This document shows positions 48,720-56,461 of a stretch of DNA of 56,461 nucleotides, piece after piece. The notes beneath the pieces are model-generated. The model ran no database searches. It was not told the DNA's origin and saw only the letters and a program-made list of their open reading frames with translations. The translations under genes and the position numbers were made by a program. Positions within the stretch are counted from its first letter, which is position 1. The number at the start of each line of letters is the position of its first letter. The DNA is taken from positions 1-56,461 of the forward strand of contig NZ_JOHO01000044.1 in assembly GCF_000719705.1 (NCBI RefSeq). The letters run 5' to 3'. This DNA is from Streptomyces sp. NRRL S-350 (lineage in GTDB: Bacteria; Actinomycetota; Actinomycetes; Streptomycetales; Streptomycetaceae).

Positions 48720-49025
48720 TCAGGCCAGCTTGCTGCGCACCCCGCCCGGGCCCGAGCGGGCCCGGCGCGACAGCGGGGGCCGGGACGGCCGGACGTCGTG
48801 GCGCGGTGCCGGGTCGGCCGGCTCGGCGGCCCGCCGGGCGAGCGCGGCGCGGGCGGCGGCCAGCGCGAGGCGGGCCAGCAGCGGGTCCTCCCGGAGCCCG
48901 GCCGCGCGCTTGGCGCCCTGGCAGGCGGTGCACCAGACCGGCGAGGCCGGCCCGTCGGGGTACACCATGTTCTCGGGCGGCAGGTAGTGCCCACCGCACT
49001 CGACGCACTCGAAGACCAACCTCAT
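48720..49025 (-). CDS. Small zinc-ribbon protein with basic tail
   Basis: 101 residues from ATG 49025, which overlaps the stop of the upstream small gene as ATGA. CVECGG and CTACQG give a two-knuckle zinc ribbon in the first 37 residues (FECVECGGHYLPPENM ... PVWCTACQGA). The rest is Ala/Arg-rich with a basic tail (RPPLSRRARSG). No family name is known to me. Coupling to a second zinc-binding miniprotein suggests they work together, possibly on nucleic acid or in a redox/zinc-response role. Confidence 0.7.
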   Translation of the reverse strand: MRLVFECVECGGHYLPPENMVYPDGPASPVWCTACQGAKRAAGLREDPLLARLALAAARAALARRAAEPADPAPRHDVRPSRPPLSRRARSGPGGVRSKLA

Positions 49026-49186
49026 CCGACGATCACCGTCCCGGATCCGTGGCACCGACCGCAGGGCGACCAGAATTCGTGGATCCTGGGCACCATGCTC
49101 CCTTCCTCGTCCAGTTCGACCGTTGCCTCGGTCTTCTGGGTCCCCCCGGACCCGCCGCAGCCGGCACAGGACTGAACCTCGGGCAT
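49022..49186 (-). CDS. Mini-protein with two DnaJ-type CxxCxGxG motifs
   Basis: 54 residues from ATG 49186, with GGAGGG eight bases upstream. CAGCGGSG at residues about 7-14 and CGRCHGSG at about 42-49 are a pair of CxxCxGxG repeats, as in one zinc site of the DnaJ Cys-rich domain. It has no J domain or other part. The stop overlaps the next gene's start. Streptomycete genomes carry many such small zinc-finger-like proteins of unknown role. Confidence 0.75.
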   Translation of the reverse strand: MPEVQSCAGCGGSGGTQKTEATVELDEEGSMVPRIHEFWSPCGRCHGSGTVIVG

Positions 49187-49306
49187 ATGCCGTCCCTCCG
49201 TAGCGGAGCACCACCGTAGCGCGATTTTCCGCACCGGAGCACCGCTCGGCGCGATCCACCACCCGTACGGGGAGCGTGAACTGCCCTTGCACGCCCCGTC
49301 GGACGG

Positions 49307-49340
49307 CGGCCCCTCGCGCGAGCACCAGCGCGAGGGGCCG
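49307..49340 (-). terminator. Hairpin terminator of the sdhCAB operon
   Basis: Perfect 13-bp stem (49307-49319 with 49328-49340; core GGCCCCTCGCGC / GCGCGAGGGGCC) and an 8-base loop, 34 bases beyond the sdhB stop on the minus strand. Confidence 0.8.
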
Positions 49341-49374
49341 ACGGTCGGTGGGCCCGACCGCATGGGGGGAGGGG

Positions 49375-50108
49375 TCAGCCGCGGGCGGCCCGCAGGAACT
49401 CCCGGTTCATCGCCGCGATGCTGGGCAGCGGGATGCCCTTGGGGCAGGCGGTGGCGCACTCGCCGGTGTTGGTGCAGCCGCCGAAGCCCTCGGCGTCCAT
49501 GGCCGCGACCATGTTCCGTACCCGGGAGGACCGCTCCGGTGCGCCCTGCGGCAGCACGTTGAGGTGGACGACCTTGGCTGAGGTGAACAGCATCGCCGAG
49601 CCGTTCGGACAGGCCGCCACGCAGGCGCCGCAGCCGATGCACTCGGCGTGCTCGAAGGCGGTGTCGGCGGCCTCCTTGGGCACGGGCGTGGCGTGCGCCT
49701 CGGGGGCGCTGCCGGTGGGCGCGGTGATGTAGCCGCCGGAGCCGATGATCCGGTCGAAGGCCGTGCGGTCCACCACCAGGTCCTTGACCACCGGGAAGGC
49801 GGCCGCCCGCCACGGCTCGACGTCGATGGTGTCGCCGTCCCGGAAGTGCCGCATGTGCAACTGGCAGGTGGTGGTCCGCTCCGGGCCGTGCGCCTGGCCG
49901 TTGATGACCATGCCGCAGGCGCCGCAGATGCCTTCCCGGCAGTCGTGGTCGAAGGCGACCGGCTGGTCGCCCCGGGTGATGAGCTCCTCGTTGAGGGTGT
50001 CGAGCATCTCCAGGAAGGACATGTCCGGGCTGATGCCGCCGACCTGGTAGGTGGTCATCGACCCGGGTGCGTCCGGGCCCGCCTGGCGCCAGATGCGCAG
50101 GGTGAGGT

Positions 50109-50112
<4 letters not shown>
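49375..50112 (-). CDS. sdhB: Succinate dehydrogenase/fumarate reductase iron-sulfur subunit
   Basis: 245 residues from ATG 50112, overlapping the sdhA stop as ATGA. The N-terminal [2Fe-2S] site is [10 protein letters not shown] with a further Cys in TTCQLH. The C-terminal clusters use [15 protein letters not shown] and [16 protein letters not shown] for the [4Fe-4S] and [3Fe-4S] centres. It passes electrons from SdhA to the haem-containing membrane subunit. It is the last gene of the operon. Actinomycetes often have several sdh sets; this one is the type without a separate SdhD. Confidence 0.94.
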
Positions 50113-52054
<1,942 letters not shown>

Positions 52055-52058
<4 letters not shown>

Positions 52059-52759
52059 TTCACCACTCCGGTCATCACGGCCACGGGGACGGACAGGAAG
52101 CCGGCCGTCAGCACGAGCGCCAGGCCGTTCGCGGTCAGCTTGAGCGCCCGGTCCCGGCGGGCGTTGTTGGCGCCGAGGGTCTGGGCCGCGCTCCAGAAGC
52201 CGTGCCGGACGTGGAGTCCGACGGCCAGCATCGCGACGATGTAGATCACGCACGAGTACCAGGTCCCGAACGAGGCGACGATGTTCTGGTACGGGTGGCC
52301 CTCCTCGGCGGCCGGGTTCACGGTCAGCGTCGTGAGGTCGAGGATGTGCCAGACGAGGAACAGCGCCAGGATCACCCCGCCCCAGCGCATGGTGCGGGTC
52401 GCGTAGCTCGCACGGCGGCGCTTGTGGGCGTACTTGCTCGGGCGGGCGGCCAGGTCGCGGCGGCTGAGCTGGTAGGCGGACACGCCGTGCAGTCCGACGG
52501 AGGCCAGCAGGACGAGCCGGGCGATCCACAGGAACCACTCGTGGCCGAGGAACGGCCGGCCGATGGTGCGCAGCCAGGCCGCGTAGCCGTTGATGTCGTC
52601 CGGGCCGGCGAACACCTTGAGGTTGCCCAGCATGTGCGCGACCAGGTACAGCAGCATGACCAGTCCGGTGACGGCCATGACCGCCTTCTTGCCGACGGTC
52701 GACCGCCACAGCGTCGCCAGGGTGGACGGATGCCGGGCCGTCCGAGTCGCGGTTGTCAT
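52055..52759 (-). CDS. sdhC: Succinate dehydrogenase cytochrome b subunit
   Basis: 234 residues from ATG 52759; GTG 52783 is an alternative. No ribosome site is seen, and TACCGT about 14 bases upstream fits a leaderless message. Five membrane spans are predicted ([76 protein letters not shown]; a final span), with His in several as haem-b ligands. This is the single-polypeptide SdhC of type B enzymes. It is the first gene of the operon and is divergent from a LysR regulator. Confidence 0.92.
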
Positions 52760-52816
52760 GGTTGCAACGGTAGGGACGGCCACCAGGGTGCGTCCAAGAC
52801 ATGATGCGGCTCACCA

Positions 52817-52849
52817 CGATAGGTACTGCCTATCGGAGCGGCCTATCCT
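52817..52849. promoter_or_regulatory. LysR-type operator and overlapping LysR-gene promoter
   Basis: CGATAGG-N5-CCTATCG (52817-52835) is a perfect palindrome that contains T-N11-A (52820 to 52832), the LysR-type recognition pattern. A third half-site, CCTATCC (52842-52848), overlaps TATCCT (52844-52849), the likely -10 of the LysR gene. It is positioned for autoregulation and control of the divergent sdhCAB operon. Confidence 0.78.
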
Positions 52850-52855
52850 GGCCGT

Positions 52856-53776
52856 GTGCAGCTCCAGCAACTCCGCTACTTCCTGGCCGTCGCCGAGACC
52901 CGCCACTTCACCCGGGCGGCCGAGGCGGCGCATGTGGCGCAGCCGTCCCTCTCGCAGCAGATCCGTTCGCTGGAGCGGGAGTTGGGCGCCGAACTGTTCC
53001 ACCGCACCCGGGGCAACATCGCCCTGACCGACGCCGGGGACGCCCTGCTGCCGCTGGCCCGGCGCATCATCGCGGACACCGAGAGCGCCCGGCTGGCCGT
53101 CCAGGAGACGGTGCAGCTGCGCCGGGGCCGGGTCCGGCTGGGCGCGCCGCCGAGCCTGTGCACCAGCCTGGTGCCGGACGTGCTGCGGGTGTTCCGGGAC
53201 CGCCACCCGGGCGTGGCGCTGGCCGTCCGCGAGGGCGGGTCGCGCGACCTGGTCCGCTCACTGGCGGCCGGGGAGCTGGACCTGGCGCTGATCATCACCC
53301 CGCCGAGCGGGGAACAGGCGCCCGCCCTCGCCGTCACCGGGCTGCTGCACGAGGAACTGGTCCTGGTCTCCGCCGAGCGCCGGGGCCGGCGCAAGGTCCG
53401 GGTGGCAGAACTCAGGGGGCGGCCGCTGGTGATGTTCCGGGAGGGCTACGACGTCCGCGAGGCGACGCTGGCGGCCTGCCGGGCGGCCGGTTTCGAACCG
53501 GAGTTCGCGGTGGAGGGCGGCGAGATGGACGCGGTGCTGGGCTTCGTCCGGGCCGGGATCGGTGCTGCCGTGGTGCCCGGCATGGTGGCGGCCCGCTCGG
53601 GCCTCGCGGTGACCCAGTTCGTCGCGCCGGGGCTGGGCCGCACCATCGCCGTCGCCCACGGCCACGAGGTGCCGCTCACCCGCGCCGCGGAGGCGCTGCG
53701 CACCACCCTGCTGGCGCACCTGCGCGACGCCGCCCGGTCGGGTGAACTCCCGCCGGGCACCCGGCTGCTGCTGTGA
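52856..53776 (+). CDS. LysR family transcriptional regulator of sdhCAB
   Basis: 306 residues from GTG 52856; the -10 TATCCT ends six bases before it, so the transcript is probably leaderless. N-terminal HTH: LRYFLAVAETRHFTRAAEAA and HVAQPSLSQQIRSLERELG. The C-terminal effector domain has the usual two-lobed pattern (GAPPSLCTSLVPDVLRVF; GAAVVPGMVAAR). It is divergent from sdhCAB with a clear LysR palindrome between. The effector may be a C4-dicarboxylate (inference from context). Confidence 0.9.
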   Translation: MQLQQLRYFLAVAETRHFTRAAEAAHVAQPSLSQQIRSLERELGAELFHRTRGNIALTDAGDALLPLARRIIADTESARLAVQETVQLRRGRVRLGAPPSLCTSLVPDVLRVFRDRHPGVALAVREGGSRDLVRSLAAGELDLALIITPPSGEQAPALAVTGLLHEELVLVSAERRGRRKVRVAELRGRPLVMFREGYDVREATLAACRAAGFEPEFAVEGGEMDAVLGFVRAGIGAAVVPGMVAARSGLAVTQFVAPGLGRTIAVAHGHEVPLTRAAEALRTTLLAHLRDAARSGELPPGTRLLL

Positions 53777-53779
53777 CGG

Positions 53780-53807
53780 GCGAGGGCCGCCCGGAGGCGG
53801 CCCTCGC
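53780..53807. terminator. Bidirectional hairpin between LysR and glutathione peroxidase genes
   Basis: Perfect 12-bp stem GCGAGGGCCGCC / GGCGGCCCTCGC with a CGGA tetraloop, between two convergent stops. Confidence 0.85.
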
Positions 53808-53822
53808 TTCCGCGCGGGAGCG

Positions 53823-54311
53823 TCAGGCCGGCAGGACGGCCTCCAGCGCGGCGATCAGCTCGTCCGACTCCGGCTCGACGCGCGGCCGCAGCCGGGCCGC
53901 CACGGTGCCGTCCGGCGAGACCAGGAACTTCTCGAAGTTCCAGGACACGTCCCCGGCCTGGCCCTCGGCGTCGGCCACCTGCGTCAGCTGCCGGTACAGC
54001 GGGTGCCGGTCGTCGCCGTTGACGTCGATCTTCTCGAACAGCGGGAAGGTCACGCCGTAGGTGGTGGAGCAGAAGGTCGCGATCTCCTCGGAGCTGCCCG
54101 GCTCCTGCCCGGCGAACTGGTTGCACGGGAAGCCCAGCACGGTGAAGCCGCGGCCGGCGTAGCGCTCCTGGAGGCGCTCCAGCCCGGCGTACTGCGGGGT
54201 CAGGCCGCACTTGGAGGCGACGTTGACGATCAGCAGCGCCTTGCCCTTGTGGTCGGCCAGCGAGGTGGGCTCGCCGGAGAGGGTGCGCAGGGGGATGTCG
54301 TACAGGCTCAC
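53823..54311 (-). CDS. Glutathione peroxidase family protein (thiol peroxidase)
   Basis: 162 residues from GTG 54311 with GAAAGGA upstream. Peroxidatic Cys in NVASKCGLTPQY, the second conserved segment GFPCNQFAGQEP with Gln, and WNFEKFL with Trp-Asn complete the catalytic tetrad. It is a Cys, not selenocysteine, enzyme and in actinomycetes likely uses thioredoxin rather than glutathione. It lies downstream of gcl but is separated from it by a strong terminator, so it has its own promoter. Confidence 0.93.
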   Translation of the reverse strand: MSLYDIPLRTLSGEPTSLADHKGKALLIVNVASKCGLTPQYAGLERLQERYAGRGFTVLGFPCNQFAGQEPGSSEEIATFCSTTYGVTFPLFEKIDVNGDDRHPLYRQLTQVADAEGQAGDVSWNFEKFLVSPDGTVAARLRPRVEPESDELIAALEAVLPA

Positions 54312-54410
54312 GGTGGTGGTCCTTTCGGCAGGTCGGCGACGGGTTCTCGCCCGGGCACACGGTAGCGGCCCCGGACGGCTCAACCGTGCCGGCGCCGCCG
54401 GTGTTCCGGG

Positions 54411-54450
54411 CGCGAGGGGGCGTACGGAGCGGCTCGTACGCCCCCTCGCG
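54411..54450 (-). terminator. Very strong hairpin terminator of gcl
   Basis: Perfect 16-bp stem CGCGAGGGGGCGTACG / CGTACGCCCCCTCGCG with an 8-base loop, 44 bases beyond the gcl stop. Confidence 0.88.
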
Positions 54451-54493
54451 GCGGGATCGCGGGGCCGGCGGGGTCGCGGCGCCGCCGGCCAGG

Positions 54494-56275
54494 TCAGACG
54501 GCGAGCGGCTTGATCGCCGTCGGCGCGTGCTCGGGGAGCGTGGCGAGCTCCTCGAACTCGTTGACCTTGTCGATGTCGCTGCCGCTCATCGAGATGTTGG
54601 TGACCCGCTCCAGGATCGCCTCGACCACGACCGGGACGCGGAACTCGGCGGCCAGCTTCTTGGCCTCCTCGAAGGCGGGCAGCAGGCCCTCCGGCTCGGT
54701 GACCCGGATCGCCTTGCAGCCCAGGCCCTCGGCGACCTTGACGTGGTCCACGCCGTAGACGCCCAGCTCCGGCGCGTTGATGTTCTCGAACTCCAGCTTG
54801 ACCTGGAAGTCGATGTCGAAGTTGCGCTGCGCCTGGCGGATCAGGCCCAGGTAGGAGTTGTTGACCAGCACGTGGACGTACGGGATCCGGTGCTGCGCGC
54901 CGACGGCCAGCTCCTCGACCATGAACTGGAAGTCGTAGTCGCCGGAGAGCGCGACGACCTGGCCCTCGGGATCGGCGGTGGCGACGCCCAGCGCGGCCGG
55001 GATGGTCCAGCCGAGCGGACCGGCCTGGCCGCAGTTGATCCAGTGCCGCGGGCGGTAGACGTGCAGCATCTGCGCGCCGGCGATCTGGGAGAGGCCGATG
55101 GTGGTGACGTAGCGGGTCTCCGGCCCGAACGCCCGGTTCATCTCCTCGTAGACGCGCTGCGGCTTGAGCGGCACGTCGTCGAAGTGCGTGCGGCGCTGCA
55201 GCGTCGCCTTGCGCTGCTGGGTGGAGGCGGCCCACGCGCTGCGGTCCTTGAGCCGCCCGGCGGCCCTGAGCTCCTGGGCGACCTGGACGAAGAGTTCCAG
55301 CGCGGCCTTGGCGTCGGAGGCGATGCCCAGGTCGGGGGCGAAGATCCGGCCGATCTGGGTGGGCTCGATGTCGACGTGGACGAACGTGCGGCCCGCGGTG
55401 TAGACGTCCAGGCCGCCGGTGTGGCGGTTGGCCCAGCGGTTGCCGATGCCGAGGACGAAGTCGGAGGCGAGGAAGTTCTCGTTGCCGTAGCGGTGCGAGG
55501 TCTGCAGTCCGACCATGCCGGCGTTCAACTCGTGGTCGTCCGGCACGATGCCCCAGCCCATCAGGGTCGGGACCACCGGGACGCCGGTGAGCTCGGCGAA
55601 CTCCAGCAGCAGCTCGGAGGCGTCGGCGTTGATGACGCCGCCGCCGGCCACGATCAGCGGGCGCTCCGACTCCTGGAGCAGCGCGATGGCCTTCTCGATC
55701 TGGATGCGGTTGGCGGTCGGCTTGTAGACCGGCAGCGGCTGGTAGGCCTCCGGGTCGAAGTCGATCTCGGTCAGCTGGACGTCGATCGGCAGGTCGATCA
55801 GGACCGGACCGGGGCGGCCGGAGCGCATCAGGTGGAAGGCCTGCTGGAAGACGCCGGGGACCTGCGCGGCTTCCAGCACGGTGGTGGCGGCCTTGGTGAC
55901 CGGCTTGGCGATCGAGGCGATGTCGACGGCCTGGAAGTCCTCCTTGTGCAGCCGGGCGACGGGCGCCTGGCCGGTGATGCACAGGATCGGGACGGAGTCG
56001 GCGGTCGCCGAGTACAGGCCGGTGATCATGTCGGTGCCGGCCGGGCCGGAGGTGCCGATGCAGACGCCGATGTTGCCGGCCTCGGCGCGGGTGTACCCCT
56101 CGGCCATGTGGGAGGCGCCCTCGACGTGCCGGGCCAGCGTGTGCCGGATGCCGCCGGAGGCCTTGAGGGCGGCGTAGAACGGGTTGATGGCTGCGCCCGG
56201 CACGCCGAACGCGACCTCAACGCCTTCGAGCTTGAGGATCTCCACGGCCGCGCGGGCGGCTGTCATACGAGGCAT
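54494..56275 (-). CDS. gcl: Glyoxylate carboligase (tartronate-semialdehyde synthase)
   Basis: 593 residues from ATG 56275 with CAGGAGAG upstream. It follows E. coli Gcl closely throughout: [53 protein letters not shown], and the TPP site ending in [12 protein letters not shown]. The position occupied by the catalytic Glu in other TPP carboligases lacks a Glu, as is characteristic for Gcl. It condenses two glyoxylates to tartronate semialdehyde plus CO2, downstream of allantoin or glycolate use. No hyi, glxR or allantoin genes are in the window on this side. Confidence 0.96.
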   Translation of the reverse strand: MPRMTAARAAVEILKLEGVEVAFGVPGAAINPFYAALKASGGIRHTLARHVEGASHMAEGYTRAEAGNIGVCIGTSGPAGTDMITGLYSATADSVPILCITGQAPVARLHKEDFQAVDIASIAKPVTKAATTVLEAAQVPGVFQQAFHLMRSGRPGPVLIDLPIDVQLTEIDFDPEAYQPLPVYKPTANRIQIEKAIALLQESERPLIVAGGGVINADASELLLEFAELTGVPVVPTLMGWGIVPDDHELNAGMVGLQTSHRYGNENFLASDFVLGIGNRWANRHTGGLDVYTAGRTFVHVDIEPTQIGRIFAPDLGIASDAKAALELFVQVAQELRAAGRLKDRSAWAASTQQRKATLQRRTHFDDVPLKPQRVYEEMNRAFGPETRYVTTIGLSQIAGAQMLHVYRPRHWINCGQAGPLGWTIPAALGVATADPEGQVVALSGDYDFQFMVEELAVGAQHRIPYVHVLVNNSYLGLIRQAQRNFDIDFQVKLEFENINAPELGVYGVDHVKVAEGLGCKAIRVTEPEGLLPAFEEAKKLAAEFRVPVVVEAILERVTNISMSGSDIDKVNEFEELATLPEHAPTAIKPLAV

Positions 56276-56326
56276 CGGGTCTCTCCTGCGTCGGCCCGCA
56301 GTGGCTCGGAGGGCTCATCTCCTGAA

Positions 56327-56363
56327 TTCCACCATACGGAAGAACGGTTTCTGTATGTGGAAA
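56327..56363. promoter_or_regulatory. Two tandem TTCC-N7-GGAA palindromes upstream of gcl
   Basis: TTCCACCATACGGAA (56327-56341) and TTTCTGTATGTGGAA (56348-56362) start 21 bp apart, that is on the same face of the helix, 52 bases upstream of the gcl start. The form fits an IclR-type regulator such as the allantoin/glyoxylate repressor AllR (family knowledge; binder inferred). Confidence 0.68.
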
Positions 56364-56427
56364 CAAGGTAAGGCGACCCCCGGACAGGCGTCAAGCGTGA
56401 CTTCAACAGAATGTGGAAGCCTCGGGC

Positions 56428-56460
56428 GGGGGCTCGGCGGGGGCTCGGCGGGGGCTCGGC
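56428..56460. repeat. 11-bp tandem repeat at window end
   Basis: Three copies of GGGGGCTCGGC in a row, running off the window edge. Copy number beyond the window is unknown. Confidence 0.7.
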
Positions 56461-56461
56461 G

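Noticed and set aside
45225..49186. Classical restriction-modification or defence island
   Set aside because: No methylase, helicase or other defence gene is adjacent; only the Mrr domain points that way.
54386..56371. Plus-strand frame of about 660 codons antisense to gcl
   Set aside because: Same reason; the Asp/Val/Leu repeats are the complement of gcl codons.
56428..56461. CRISPR array start at window edge
   Set aside because: Units are 11 bp and contiguous with no spacers.

Overview
The window is a piece of chromosome from a high-GC actinomycete, very probably Streptomyces or the closely related Kitasatospora. The basis is GC content well above 70 percent, many GTG and TTG starts, strong GGAGG-type ribosome sites, GC-rich hairpin terminators, and a gene set typical of Streptomycetaceae: kumamolisin-like S53 peptidase, EfeOBU, DUF5937 ArsR regulator, a second sdhCAB set and glyoxylate carboligase. 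No rRNA, tRNA, insertion sequence, phage or CRISPR array was seen.

Layout, left to right. (1) 1-1.1 kb: the C-terminal end of a toxin-like protein with a zinc metalloprotease tip, overlapped by a small acidic candidate immunity gene. (2) 1.2-3.5 kb and 9.1-12.4 kb: a catabolic set (APH-type kinase, acyl-CoA dehydrogenase; quinone oxidoreductase, two SDRs, TetR). The two halves share an almost identical palindrome but are separated by a block of secreted and accessory genes (PAF-acetylhydrolase-like hydrolase, an Ig-domain protein with an HExxE motif, a lipoprotein, an ADP-ribosylglycohydrolase). (3) 12.4-21.2 kb: a second TetR with its own repeats, a LysE exporter, a frameshifted maleylpyruvate-isomerase-like gene, then exported hydrolases (M1 and S53 peptidases, GH25 lysozyme) and a GNAT. 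(4) 21.3-26.4 kb: membrane glycosyltransferase and acyltransferase-SGNH genes for a surface polysaccharide, plus a Pro-rich membrane protein. (5) 26.4-36.2 kb: small ORFs, a methyltransferase, a histidine phosphatase, an aldo/keto reductase with a divergent ArsR regulator, GDPD, rhomboid, a DHFR-like protein, an internally deleted 2-hydroxyacid dehydrogenase, an M15-like lipoprotein and an M4 peptidase.

(6) 36.4-41.2 kb: an ATP-grasp ligase facing an unusual adenylation protein that carries a membrane domain instead of a carrier domain, and a divergent orphan ABC ATPase. This is the best candidate for an undescribed biosynthetic system. (7) 41.2-44.9 kb: the iron uptake operon efeO-efeB-efeU behind a DtxR-type iron box. 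(8) 45.2-49.2 kb: a coiled-coil/Mrr nuclease/TerD fusion, a DUF2797 protein with a possible structured leader, and two overlapping small zinc-ribbon genes. (9) 49.4-53.8 kb: sdhCAB with 4-bp overlaps, divergent from a LysR regulator across a clear LysR-type operator. (10) 53.8-56.3 kb: glutathione peroxidase and gcl, the latter preceded by two tandem palindromes 21 bp apart.

Regulation is unusually readable here: at least seven intergenic palindromes or repeat pairs can be matched to an adjacent regulator or a known regulon type. Several strong hairpins separate the transcription units.
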